Below, piece by piece: positions 55,319-64,000 of a stretch of DNA of 64,000 nt (the first letter of the stretch is position 1; every line of letters starts with the position of its first letter). The notes below the pieces were generated by a model. That model worked only from the letters and a program-made list of their open reading frames with translations, was not told the origin of the DNA and did not search any database. This DNA comes from Paraglaciecola mesophila KMM 241. Its GTDB lineage: Bacteria > Pseudomonadota > Gammaproteobacteria > Enterobacterales > Alteromonadaceae. The stretch spans positions 1 through 64,000 of the forward strand of contig NZ_BAEP01000075.1 of NCBI RefSeq assembly GCF_000315015.1, in the 5' to 3' direction. Position numbers and translations under genes: made by a program.

Positions 55319-58033
55319 TTATTCATCGCTTGCCACCCACGTTGAACCAACGCCTACTTCCGTCGCTAATATGTAGTGAAGCCCTTTAGCGCCAGCTATT
55401 GCTTGTGCGCCAGCAGGGTCGGTTTCAGTAAGCGTGTTGGCAGCCGTAACTAATTCAGGTGCTTCTTTGCCGTTATCTGCTGGGTTTTGGTCAATTGCAC
55501 CATCTGCATCAAATTCGCCATTACCGTTTAAGCCTCGGATATCAACCCAGTCATCGTCTTCCACATCACCCGAGGCATAGCTGTCGCTAAAACCAAAGTT
55601 ATTGGAAAATAGGGATTCGTCGTGGTTAATTATGTCGCAATCATATTCAAACGAATGGTCACTGCTGCTATCGTCGAAAGCGAGAAAGAGCCCTTGTGTA
55701 TTCGCATTGTCGTTTAAACCATTGGCAATTAAATTGGCGTCAAAGTTAATCACGAAGAAATTTTTGGTAATCGCATAAAGGACTGGACTGTTTACTGCGG
55801 TAAGTTCATCACAATCACCCACGGGGGCTTTGGAGCCAATCTCGGTACTAAAGACAATAGGTTGTATTGCGTTGAGTACCGTATTGTTAGCCACTGTCAG
55901 CGTTAAGTCACCTGTGCCGTCAAGCACGGCTTGGTTGCCTGAATTTGGCACGCCGCCATCGGCTTGTGAAAACGGGTTGGCGGTGAATACAATGCCGCCC
56001 GCTTCTTTGTTGGTGGAGCGAATACCTGCGATATAGTTATTGCTGATGGTATGGCCTAATGGCGTAACCAATACGCCACTAGGTCGGTCGTCAGAGCCCG
56101 CTATATCTGTGGTGCGCAAAATGATGTTTTCGCTAACCGTATTGAAGCCACCGTCCTCTAATGAGATACCGCCGTTGGCATTGATAATGGTATTACCCTT
56201 TATCGTGGCGCCGGAGGTTTGCACCCGCATTAAACGCCGACCGGTGACGAAGTTTTCAACTCGGTTGTACTGTATGGTGAAGTTGGCATCGTCAGCTGCA
56301 TCACTTCCCGTTGTGCTTCCAAGATTGAGGAGCAACAGGCTAGAGTTGTCAAAATTAGGGTTGTTGCTGTCGCTGAACAAATTGTACTGAATGACGTGAT
56401 TAGCACTAGATGATGCTAATTTGATTACAGAGCCTTCTTGCGTGATTTCACGGCCTTTAAAGGTATTGCGTTCAATTAATGCACTGTCACCTTTAAGCAT
56501 AAGCCAATGGTAGGCATCATCTGGATAATTCAGGACTGTGTCTTCACCATCCATAATATTGTGGGAAAAGACAAAGTTATCCCCTTCAGAGTAAATAATC
56601 GCTTCTTCGCCACTGTCGCACGTAGAGCCGGAAAGCGTATCTACGTCGTTGAACGTTAACCCAGTGACCGCAGCGCCCTCGACGCCACTTGCTACGTGTA
56701 TGCAAAACTCACCGGTAATTGTTGGTGATTGGCCTTCTAGCGCTCGTAAGGTAATGGCACTGGTAAATGCTAACTCGGCCATTCCTGTGTAGTTGTTGGT
56801 GCTGAGTCCTAATACATCGCCGTCTGCCAAACTGCCAATGGCAGCTTCAAGTGCTGTAGCATCAGCAACAACTTGGGTGTAAACCAATGTTTCGAGCGCG
56901 TCAGTGACGGTCGCTGAAAACATATCGTTATCCGTGTATGAAGCGCTAACGGATATGATTGACCCGGCTTGGGTTGTTGGGGTGAATGTTTTGCTGCTGC
57001 TATCAGTAATTTCAATACCGTCGGCAGACCAGGTATAAACCACATTGTTTTCATCAACGCCGTTATTGTCAGTAATTTCTGCGCTCAGGGTAGCGCTGGC
57101 GAGATAAGGTGACGTGCCCACTATCTCGATACTACCTGCTTGGTCCACCGCTACGATAGTGACAGCAATAGTTGGCTCTGAAGTGTAGTTTTCATCAAAG
57201 CCGTTATCGTCGACATACATTAGCTCGACTGTAATGACACTGCCTACGATAGAAGCATCAACAACATAGCTACTATTAGTCGCGCCAGCAATGGCGTTAT
57301 CGTCAGCGTACCATTGATAACTTACCGTACCTGAAACACCGTCAAGGTCAGTTATTTCTATCATCAAGGTATTATCGACTGTTGGGGCTCCCTGAATAAC
57401 AACTGCACCAACCGAATTGACTCGAGATACGCTATTCGTTCCACTTGAAGTAGGAGACTCGCTAAAGCCTCGGTCATCTTCAAACGCTGCAGTAACAGTA
57501 ATGACCGTTCCGAACTCATTTTCACCTAGGGTTAACTCTGATGTTACTTCACCGTCGATGACTGCATCATCTGCAAACCAGGTATAGATAATCGTTGCGC
57601 CTTCGATACCGTTTTGGTCTGTCACCGAAGCGCTTAGCGTAGAGCCCACCAAAGCATCACCACTTATGCTGACTGATGCAGGAAAGGCAATAGCCGATAC
57701 ATGCGAGGTAGGGGCACTAATGTGAGATTCGTTGATATTACCATCGTCTGTGTAAAGCGCTTGAACCGTTATTGGAAAACCAATTTGTTCATCAGTGAGT
57801 GTCAATGTTGATGAGTTCGCGTCCGCAATGGCTACGCCGTCAGCATACCAATAATAAGTGATTGCGCTTGAGATCCCGTCGGGATCATTTACAGATGCAC
57901 TTAAGGTTTCACCAGATAAGGCTGTGCCTGACAGTGAAATAGAGCCCAACGTGTTGGGGTTATTGTTCGAGTCTGTACCACAGCCTGTTATCGCCGCTGC
58001 AATCGCACAAAGTGCAAATGTTTTAAGCTTCAT
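55319..58033 (-). CDS. PL6-like (chondroitinase B/alginate lyase fold) lipoprotein with Ig-like repeats
   Basis: 904 residues from the ATG at 58033. The lipobox AAAITGC places it as an outer-membrane lipoprotein. Four tandem repeats of about 90 residues (YYWYADGVAIADANSSTLTL; YQWYADDNAIAGATNSSY) fill residues 25-390. A right-handed beta-helix of PL6 style follows (ALIERNTFKGRE; VIQYNLFSDSNN; GATIKGNTIINANGGISLED). In PL6 enzymes the coil corresponding to the last segment normally carries the catalytic lysine and an R-H pair. Here I read RVQTSG and LEDG, so the canonical residues seem absent. Role in polysaccharide binding or divergent cleavage is unresolved. Confidence 0.7.
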   Translation of the reverse strand: MKLKTFALCAIAAAITGCGTDSNNNPNTLGSISLSGTALSGETLSASVNDPDGISSAITYYWYADGVAIADANSSTLTLTDEQIGFPITVQALYTDDGNINESHISAPTSHVSAIAFPASVSISGDALVGSTLSASVTDQNGIEGATIIYTWFADDAVIDGEVTSELTLGENEFGTVITVTAAFEDDRGFSESPTSSGTNSVSRVNSVGAVVIQGAPTVDNTLMIEITDLDGVSGTVSYQWYADDNAIAGATNSSYVVDASIVGSVITVELMYVDDNGFDENYTSEPTIAVTIVAVDQAGSIEIVGTSPYLASATLSAEITDNNGVDENNVVYTWSADGIEITDSSSKTFTPTTQAGSIISVSASYTDNDMFSATVTDALETLVYTQVVADATALEAAIGSLADGDVLGLSTNNYTGMAELAFTSAITLRALEGQSPTITGEFCIHVASGVEGAAVTGLTFNDVDTLSGSTCDSGEEAIIYSEGDNFVFSHNIMDGEDTVLNYPDDAYHWLMLKGDSALIERNTFKGREITQEGSVIKLASSSANHVIQYNLFSDSNNPNFDNSSLLLLNLGSTTGSDAADDANFTIQYNRVENFVTGRRLMRVQTSGATIKGNTIINANGGISLEDGGFNTVSENIILRTTDIAGSDDRPSGVLVTPLGHTISNNYIAGIRSTNKEAGGIVFTANPFSQADGGVPNSGNQAVLDGTGDLTLTVANNTVLNAIQPIVFSTEIGSKAPVGDCDELTAVNSPVLYAITKNFFVINFDANLIANGLNDNANTQGLFLAFDDSSSDHSFEYDCDIINHDESLFSNNFGFSDSYASGDVEDDDWVDIRGLNGNGEFDADGAIDQNPADNGKEAPELVTAANTLTETDPAGAQAIAGAKGLHYILATEVGVGSTWVASDE

Positions 58034-58456
58034 GATGGCTCTATTCTCCGTGTTATTGGTTTTTAGTTGTGCCTTTGTAGTTACCAAAGAGTGGTTCATT
58101 GGATTACCAAAAGTTATTTTATTAATACCAAATTGTTAACCTGTTGGTTATATAAACACATTCATGAAACATCTTTCAATGGTTAGATGATAATTATTTA
58201 CATTTAATTTACATTTTAGGTCGAATTGCTTTCGAGTATTTTTTGTCACGGTAAGTGACGCCTTATTGAAAATGTGAGACGTGATTTCTCAGCTCAAAAA
58301 TGAGCAGTATTTACGACGGCTAGTGAAGCGCTCTCAATGGAAGATATAACAGAGATGTCAGACGATGAGGCTGTAGGTCTGATATTAAAAATAAACACCA
58401 GAAGCGTTGATAATTGACGGATTCGTGGCGCGTAGGGCCACCATTTCTACTGAAGA
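58034..58456. other. Intergenic region between the PL7 and PL6-like genes
   Basis: No gene seen. It probably contains the promoter of the PL6-like/TonB-receptor unit; no operator is recognised with confidence. Confidence 0.4.
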
Positions 58457-59470
58457 TTAATCTCGATAGCCAGGATGTTGATTTTTGAGATGATAAAATG
58501 TGGCTTGAACATAGTCTCTTGGATCGCCACCGTTGTTTTGATTGTAAACACCGGCTTTGAAATACATATATTGATTACTTTTACCATAACCACTGTCAGT
58601 CATATCAAACGTCTTCGTTATATTCGGCTTTGATTGGCGTATCAGCGTGACAAACAGCACATTATTCTCGACACTGATTTTATAGCTAAATTTTTCGTTC
58701 AATCTGATGCCATCAGTAGGGTCTGGCAATGTATGTGAGCGAGAGCCAATAAGGTTTACCCAAGTGTCATCACCATCATTCTCTTCGTGAGCGAAGTAAA
58801 TTGAGCCGAATTGATTGTTAGGTAACTTGCGATAATACAGTCTAATAGGCTCATCATCAGTAGCATGTATTTGACCTATAATGACCCGGCCTACCATCTT
58901 TTCATCACCCGTAATCGAAACACGATTAACCGCTAATGTTGCTTCTAAATTGCCTTCAACGGCAGCTGCTTTTCCTTTAACAGAGCCGTGAGCACCGGCA
59001 AAAACCCAATTGTTCTTGGTAATGCCTTGGGTTTTAACGCGCATGTTGCCACGCCTAAGCATTTCGCGAAGTTCGGTGCGAGCGTACTTGGTATTTTTGG
59101 ACGTTTTTGCTCCCACATTGGGGCAGGCGAATACCATGCCGCCATCATCTGCGGTGTAGAAAAGGGGTTTTAATTCGAAACCACTACTTAGAGGTTTCTC
59201 ATAGATGGTGTCTGCTTTTAGGTCTTTATTTAGATCTGTCGGTAGGGTTAAGCTCCAATCTAACAAGTCAAAATTATCGCTGGGAGGCTTGTCTGCGCCG
59301 AGACGGTTTGCCTCACCTAATAACATGCCATCGGGGAGTGAGCTATGTGATTCAGGTAACGTACTCGGAGAATCGCTCACCTCAGCCATGGCTGTTGCCG
59401 AACAAATGACAACAGTGATGAGTAAGAGAAGTTGAATTGTGTATAAAATACTTTTTAGGGTTGATCTCAT
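58457..59470 (-). CDS. Alginate lyase, polysaccharide lyase family 7
   Basis: 337 residues; a signal peptide ends near residue 29 (LLLLITVVICSATAMA). All three PL7 signatures are present: RTELREML, GQIHA, and YMYFKAGVYNQNNG, which supply the catalytic R, Q, H and Y. The QIH variant is associated with activity on guluronate-containing blocks. It is an exported depolymerase that would feed oligomers to the TonB receptor downstream. It is upstream of, and on the same strand as, the PL6-like gene, but with a 423-bp gap. Confidence 0.93.
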   Translation of the reverse strand: MRSTLKSILYTIQLLLLITVVICSATAMAEVSDSPSTLPESHSSLPDGMLLGEANRLGADKPPSDNFDLLDWSLTLPTDLNKDLKADTIYEKPLSSGFELKPLFYTADDGGMVFACPNVGAKTSKNTKYARTELREMLRRGNMRVKTQGITKNNWVFAGAHGSVKGKAAAVEGNLEATLAVNRVSITGDEKMVGRVIIGQIHATDDEPIRLYYRKLPNNQFGSIYFAHEENDGDDTWVNLIGSRSHTLPDPTDGIRLNEKFSYKISVENNVLFVTLIRQSKPNITKTFDMTDSGYGKSNQYMYFKAGVYNQNNGGDPRDYVQATFYHLKNQHPGYRD

Positions 59471-60147
59471 ATCTCTTCTCGTCGGATTTTATTAGTCAAT
59501 TGTTTCAAGTAAATTGTCTCGAATAGATTATATTGACTCAGCGATAAAGTAGGTTGTTCCGCTCAACTTTTCAGGTCTGATTCGGTTAATTCTATGTCAA
59601 ACACCTATGCAAAATCGCCATTGCAATTATTCTTAATGTGAACAAAATGTTGTGGGTAAGTCAATGTTGTGCTTTCCAATTATAGGTAATTGGTTTGTTG
59701 TATTGGTCTTACCGTGAGTTTTCATTCTCTTCGTTACAGCATGGCTCACGGTACAAAATTTATTATCGAGCCACTTAATTCAAGAAAGCTTTACAAACAT
59801 CACATTGGTATATTGCATTGCGTTATCCCACTGGTTTTACTCATAAATTTCGCGCGATAAGCTGAACACGTCGAAAGGTGCTTCTGAAAAGAAAGGGATG
59901 AATTAGGCGATAATATGCGTACGATAACCATCGGAAATGACAAGTAAAAGGTAATACTTTGCACGAAATACTCTGGCTTCTAAGTATTTGGTGATGATGC
60001 TGGGAGCCTTGACAGCGTCGACTTTTTAAAAAATAAAGATATAACCAACACATTTTGAATTACTTGACTAAAGTTTAAGGGTGAATGACTGTAAATCATT
60101 GATAATAAGAAGTTAAAACCTTTAAAACCGCACCCATAGAGATACCA
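59471..60147. other. Intergenic region between divergent lyase and sensor-kinase genes
   Basis: 677 bp with no supported gene; the 70-codon minus frame at 59841-60053 lacks any recognisable feature. It holds the promoters of the divergent PL7 and sensor-kinase units. Confidence 0.45.
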
Positions 60148-61608
60148 ATGAAAATCTCAAGCAAACTCATGCTTATCGTTATGTTGACCATTTTCGAAAT
60201 CACGCTCACGTTGTTTTCGATACTTGAGATCTCCAAAGGGGCAAAGTTTCACCAGCTCAACTCCTTGCATCTCAAGTATACAGTTCAATTTTCAACGCAT
60301 ATTTCGAAGTTGGAAAAAGACCAAATTGAAGAAAAAGAAAGTGACATTGAGCAGTTACGTATTGCAGTCAAAAACGTTCGGCAGCAACCCATTGAGTGCT
60401 TAGATACCGTGGACTTTGTTAATGGTTTCATAATGCGTCAAATAGGTACCTTCCACGCAGTAAAAATATGTGAAAAAGACATCAATGACGCCAATTTTGC
60501 ATTGAGCGTTATAGATAATTACGCTCAAGGTTCGATTGACCGAGAGAGGTTTATTGCTGATTTAAAAGAAGTTAGCCAGAGATTTAATCAAAACTCTTCT
60601 GATTTTGAGAAGCCTGTTGCAGATACCGTTTCGTTTATTATGCGCACCATGGTCCCTTTTGTAATCTGTCTTTCCTTGTTTAATATCCTTTTTATCACCT
60701 ATATGTCGAAAACGATTTCTTCGTCTATTCGAAATACGATCAAACTGCTAAGACGCTCTGACGATACGCAAATACTGTTTGAGCAGATTGAAAAACGCAC
60801 AACCGGAGAGCTAAAAACGCTATTAAAGGTCGCTAAAAAACGTATCGCTAATGAAATGCTGACTGCCCAGATTAATCAGAAGCTCGAACGCCTAGTAGAA
60901 GAGCGCACCACCAGCCTGCTAAGAGCAAATGAAGAGTTAGCGCAATTTGCCTATCGGGCTTCCCACGATCTCAAAGCGCCATTAACCTCCTCAAAGATGC
61001 TGACCCAGTTTATTGTCGAAGACATAGAGAACGGCAACTATGCCAATGCCATCATAGATACCAATAAAATTCATGATCAAATGGAGCGCCTCGAGACCTT
61101 GGTAATAGGTATTTTATCGTTGACGTCAGCCGATGCAGAGAATGGTCACTTCTCTGATATCTCATTGGATGCGATTATCGAATCAATAGAACAGAGACTT
61201 TTTGGGCCTGAAAATATCTCAAGGGGATTTATTCAATTAACTGATGCCACGACTCAGCCACTAATCAGTGACGAAGTGCGTATTACGCAAATATTAGAAA
61301 ATTTGATAACAAATGCTTGGAAGTATCGAGATGAATCTAAAGCGACCACGCCGTATGTAAAGGTCTCTGCTATAGAATTACATGACGCATTTCAATTGAG
61401 CGTTGAAGATAACGGCTTAGGTATTCCAAATGATCGAAAAGATGAAACCTTTCAGATGTTTAAACGTTTTCACCCCAAGGTAAGTTCCGGTTCGGGCTTG
61501 GGTTTAGCGATTGTTAAGAAACATGTGGATATTTTAAAAGGCACCATAGTCGTAGATTCATCGCCCCGTGGTACTTCTTTTATGATCACATTGCCAAAAC
61601 AGGTGTAG
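60148..61608 (+). CDS. Membrane sensor histidine kinase
   Basis: 486 residues. Membrane helices at about residues 7-27 and 170-190 flank a helical periplasmic domain with two cysteines. A linker and coiled coil follow, then the H-box FAYRASHDLKAPLTSSKML and a HATPase domain (ILENLITNAWKYRDES; VEDNGLGIP; GSGLGLAIVKKHV). It is followed after two bases by a single-domain receiver, so the two are coupled. The H-box type (ASHDLKAPL) is that of phytochrome-like kinases that signal to free receivers. Confidence 0.88.
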   Translation: MKISSKLMLIVMLTIFEITLTLFSILEISKGAKFHQLNSLHLKYTVQFSTHISKLEKDQIEEKESDIEQLRIAVKNVRQQPIECLDTVDFVNGFIMRQIGTFHAVKICEKDINDANFALSVIDNYAQGSIDRERFIADLKEVSQRFNQNSSDFEKPVADTVSFIMRTMVPFVICLSLFNILFITYMSKTISSSIRNTIKLLRRSDDTQILFEQIEKRTTGELKTLLKVAKKRIANEMLTAQINQKLERLVEERTTSLLRANEELAQFAYRASHDLKAPLTSSKMLTQFIVEDIENGNYANAIIDTNKIHDQMERLETLVIGILSLTSADAENGHFSDISLDAIIESIEQRLFGPENISRGFIQLTDATTQPLISDEVRITQILENLITNAWKYRDESKATTPYVKVSAIELHDAFQLSVEDNGLGIPNDRKDETFQMFKRFHPKVSSGSGLGLAIVKKHVDILKGTIVVDSSPRGTSFMITLPKQV

Positions 61609-61610
61609 AT

Positions 61611-62027
61611 ATGAAATCAGTTAAAGTACTTATCGTAGATGACAGTGAACTAGACAGGTATATTTTGCGCCGTCAGTTAAAGGTGCTAGGTGTTGATAAA
61701 GTGGAAGAAAAAGATGATGGCTCAACTGCTTTGGATTACCTGCGAGATTACGAAAGGAATATAAGGTTACACCCCGACAAATATCCGCCCATTGTAATCT
61801 TTTTAGATATAAATATGCCTAAAGTAAACGGGTTCGATTTTTTGAAAGAGTTTGCCATTCTTCGTACACAGTTAGCGATATTGTCTTGTGTAGTCGTGAT
61901 GTATTCATCTTCCGAGCGCCGAGAAGACAAAGAGCGGGCGTTAAAATATGAGTTCGTGCAACGTTATTTAGTCAAGGGAGAATTAAACGAAGAGGTGCTT
62001 GATGAAACCATTCAAGCGCTCGGCTAA
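61611..62027 (+). CDS. Single-domain response regulator (Rcp1-like)
   Basis: 138 residues, receiver domain only: KVLIVDDSELDRYILRRQLK, phosphoacceptor D in VIFLDINMPKVNGFDFL, switch region VVMYSSSERREDKERAL and lysine in RYLVKGEL. The insert between helix 2 and strand 3 (RDYERNIRLHPDKYPPIV) is typical of Rcp1-type partners of phytochrome-like kinases. No output domain, so it relays phosphate or acts by contact. It lies between two kinases. Confidence 0.9.
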   Translation: MKSVKVLIVDDSELDRYILRRQLKVLGVDKVEEKDDGSTALDYLRDYERNIRLHPDKYPPIVIFLDINMPKVNGFDFLKEFAILRTQLAILSCVVVMYSSSERREDKERALKYEFVQRYLVKGELNEEVLDETIQALG

Positions 62028-62056
62028 TGATGCCAAATAGCTGAGAAGGAAGGCAA

Positions 62057-63613
62057 ATGTTAGAGATTGAACACTACATAGGAAGACCTAGTTTGGCTGC
62101 AGAAGATGGTGAATGGCAGCTGAATTTAGCCCCCTCCTTGCAAGTCAACCTCAACAATATTTGCGAACTTGTTTTACTCACACTTGAGCCACGCTATTGC
62201 CGATTGGCATGTCATTATCAGAATATCAATATCTCAGTCGCCAAAAGCGGAATTGCCACAGCGCAAATGCTCGCGGATACTCATTCTTTTCGTCAATCAC
62301 TGTATTATCGTGGTCAGTTAAGCACCATAGAAATAACAGATGCGAATTGGGTGTGTATAGGCGACGATTATCATCGCGTAAGTATACCTATTGTTCTTAG
62401 TGACGCTCGTGGTGGCGAAGTACCCTTTGGTTATTTAGAGCTTTATTACAGCCAAAAACATGAATTTCTGCCCAAAGATATATCGACCCTAAATGTGTTA
62501 GTGCGAGACATTACGAGTCATCTAGAGCAGCACCAGCATACTATTAAACTTGACCAAGCACGCGAACTTGACCAGCTTGTTTCTGAATATAATAAAGATT
62601 GGATCTACGTCAAGGATGCCAAGTTTAGGTTCATTTACGCTAATCAGGCGTTCATGTCACTTTTCCCTAAAGATAAGCAGCAAGATGTTATCGGCAATAC
62701 CAATGTAAAAGAGCCTAGTGGCCAAGAGGCCCAAGAACTGCTTGCGCAGGATGAAGCAGCGTTCAAAGATGGCCAATACGTTAGTACCCAAGACGTGTAC
62801 ACATCAGCAGGCCAAAGGATGGTATATGAAACAGTAAAGAGACGATTTTACAACACCAGCGGCAAACCCCATATATTATGCATTTGCAGAGATATCACTG
62901 AGCGGGAAAACCTGATTCGGCAGTTAAAACATGCAAATGACGATTTAGACGATTTCACCCATATCGCTTCTCATGACTTAAAAGCGCCTTTAAATGCCAT
63001 TCGTCGACTTCTAGGATGGATTGAGGAAGATTGCCACAACATTTTGCCAACTGAATCGCAAGAGAATCTTCGCCTAGTCGTCCATCGTGCGAATAGAATG
63101 TACCAGTTATTAGAAGATTTACTTTCATTTGCCAAAATTGGTCGTAAAGATACCACGACAAAACGCATTGTATTGAAAACTCTGGTAGGGGATTTAACAC
63201 CACTACTAGACGCCCCAAAAGAGTTCACTATCAATGTGGCGCCTGCAGAACTAACAGTCGCGCTCGTTCCCTTTAAAACGATCATGCTAAATTTGCTAGG
63301 CAACGCGGTAAAGCACAACGACAAAACCAGCCCACAAATCAATGTTGGCTTTCGCGAAATACAATATTTCTACGTGATAAGTATTGAAGATAATGGCCCA
63401 GGAATAGATCCAAAAAACTTTGAGCGCATCTTTCAGTTGTTTCAAACACTGAAATCCAGAGATGAAGTTGAAGGCAGTGGGATAGGACTCTCTGTTGTAC
63501 TTAAGCACCTAAATCAATATGGTGGCAGAATAGAAGTTGACTCTGATGGCGAAAATGGAACTACATTTACTGTGTATTGGCCTAAACCTAAACATGGAGC
63601 ACAGCAGGGATGA
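62057..63613 (+). CDS. PAS-containing cytoplasmic histidine kinase
   Basis: 518 residues without membrane helices. A GAF-like N-terminal domain (about 20-165), a PAS domain (about 175-290; WIYVKDAKFRFIYANQAFMS, then ICRDITERENL), the H-box THIASHDLKAPLNAIRRLL and a HATPase domain (LLGNAVKHNDKT; IEDNGPGID; GSGIGLSVVLKHL). It follows the receiver by 29 bp and is followed by another receiver, so a branched relay is plausible. Confidence 0.88.
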   Translation: MLEIEHYIGRPSLAAEDGEWQLNLAPSLQVNLNNICELVLLTLEPRYCRLACHYQNINISVAKSGIATAQMLADTHSFRQSLYYRGQLSTIEITDANWVCIGDDYHRVSIPIVLSDARGGEVPFGYLELYYSQKHEFLPKDISTLNVLVRDITSHLEQHQHTIKLDQARELDQLVSEYNKDWIYVKDAKFRFIYANQAFMSLFPKDKQQDVIGNTNVKEPSGQEAQELLAQDEAAFKDGQYVSTQDVYTSAGQRMVYETVKRRFYNTSGKPHILCICRDITERENLIRQLKHANDDLDDFTHIASHDLKAPLNAIRRLLGWIEEDCHNILPTESQENLRLVVHRANRMYQLLEDLLSFAKIGRKDTTTKRIVLKTLVGDLTPLLDAPKEFTINVAPAELTVALVPFKTIMLNLLGNAVKHNDKTSPQINVGFREIQYFYVISIEDNGPGIDPKNFERIFQLFQTLKSRDEVEGSGIGLSVVLKHLNQYGGRIEVDSDGENGTTFTVYWPKPKHGAQQG

Positions 63614-63662
63614 GCACATTTTTCAGTAATGCAAGACTTGATGCATCCTTTGAGGGCGGCGT

Positions 63663-64000
63663 ATGAAGGTGCTCATTGTTGACGATGATGCTGTAGATAG
63701 GCGTGTGGTAAGAAGAACGCTTGGCGCGTCCGGTGACTCTTATCATGAAGTTCAAGAAGCGAGTTCTGTTGCCGAAGGGCTTGAGCTACTTGATGGCAAT
63801 CAGTTTGATGTCATCTTGCTTGATTGTCGTATGCCTGACGTGGATGGTATTGAAATGGTGACTGACATGCATGCTAAGCCAGATATGGGTAACACCGCGG
63901 TAGTCATGATAAGCGCCTCAGACGACACTAATTTAGCGCTGCGGTGCATCGAGGCTGGCGCTCAAGACTTCATACCTAAAAATGAGATCACGTTAGCCAA
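63663..64000 (+). CDS. Response regulator, N-terminal receiver (partial at window edge)
   Basis: 112 codons before the edge. The receiver domain is MKVLIVDDDAVDRRVVRRTL, then D in VILLDCRMPDVDGIEMV, VVMISASDDTNLAL, and lysine in DFIPKNEI. The GAGGGCGG upstream of the ATG supports the start. Whether an output domain follows cannot be seen. It is probably the partner of the PAS kinase 49 bp upstream. Confidence 0.88.
   Translation, partial: MKVLIVDDDAVDRRVVRRTLGASGDSYHEVQEASSVAEGLELLDGNQFDVILLDCRMPDVDGIEMVTDMHAKPDMGNTAVVMISASDDTNLALRCIEAGAQDFIPKNEITLA

Noticed and set aside
59841-60053. 70-codon minus-strand frame in the lyase/kinase intergenic region
   Set aside because: No start signal, no recognisable sequence, and unusual composition.

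Overview
The window looks like chromosome from a marine gammaproteobacterium of the Alteromonadales, probably the Alteromonas/Glaciecola/Paraglaciecola group. The evidence is the thrABC, pepA-holC-valS and lptFG gene orders, the Alteromonadales-type DUF3019/MipA/RstAB-like operon, a Xanthomonas-type TonB receptor and alginate-lyase genes. This placement rests on gene content and protein style; no 16S gene is present.

Layout. 1-5.5 kb is a mobile-element graveyard. It holds the end of an IS3-family element, the decayed tail of an IS200-like (RAYT-type) transposase with three degenerate copies of its flanking DNA, a radical-SAM/DNA-repair gene pair, and a sensor kinase broken by an in-frame stop in its H-box. 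5.9-8.1 kb is a small heat-shock protein gene and a glgC-like gene behind a near-ideal FNR-type class II promoter. 8.5-14.3 kb is the threonine operon (leader peptide, attenuator, thrA, thrB, thrC), with ung behind it and possible MetJ boxes in front. 14.3-22.7 kb, mostly on the minus strand, carries a MASE1 diguanylate cyclase, dsbA, srkA, ccoG, and the mipA-like / DUF3019 / RstA-like / RstB-like signalling operon. 22.9-28.5 kb has a lipoprotein, a DUF3016 protein, and a coupled pair: a 5'-nucleotidase homologue that has lost its metal ligands, and a membrane diguanylate cyclase. 28.8-36.6 kb is housekeeping DNA (valS, holC, pepA, lptF, lptG, an RDD protein).

36.8-46.4 kb is an accessory island beginning at tRNA-Leu(CAA). 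Decayed extra copies of the tRNA 3' tail and a three-copy palindromic repeat come first. A secreted RHS-repeat protein follows, with its polymorphic C-terminus and a small membrane partner. Next come an orphan RHS C-terminus with another membrane partner, a tyrosine-recombinase remnant, a two-gene module that resembles MqsR/MqsA but with an unusual antitoxin C-terminus, and a decayed second copy of the first RHS tip plus partner. This DNA is visibly more AT-rich than its surroundings.

46.4-52.1 kb returns to ordinary chromosome: a WYL regulator divergent from a VOC protein, a DUF2780 protein and a very large DUF748/AsmA-like protein. 52.2-59.5 kb is a polysaccharide (probably alginate) uptake and degradation locus on the minus strand: PL7 lyase, a PL6-like lipoprotein with Ig-like repeats, and a TonB-dependent receptor. 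60.1-64.0 kb is a run of alternating sensor kinases and receiver proteins, the last cut by the window edge.

The main candidates for something undescribed are the MqsR-like module with a zinc-finger plus putative duplicated ribbon-helix-helix antitoxin, the RHS tip/partner cassette array, the metal-less nucleotidase coupled to a diguanylate cyclase, and the met-box-like operator ahead of the threonine leader.
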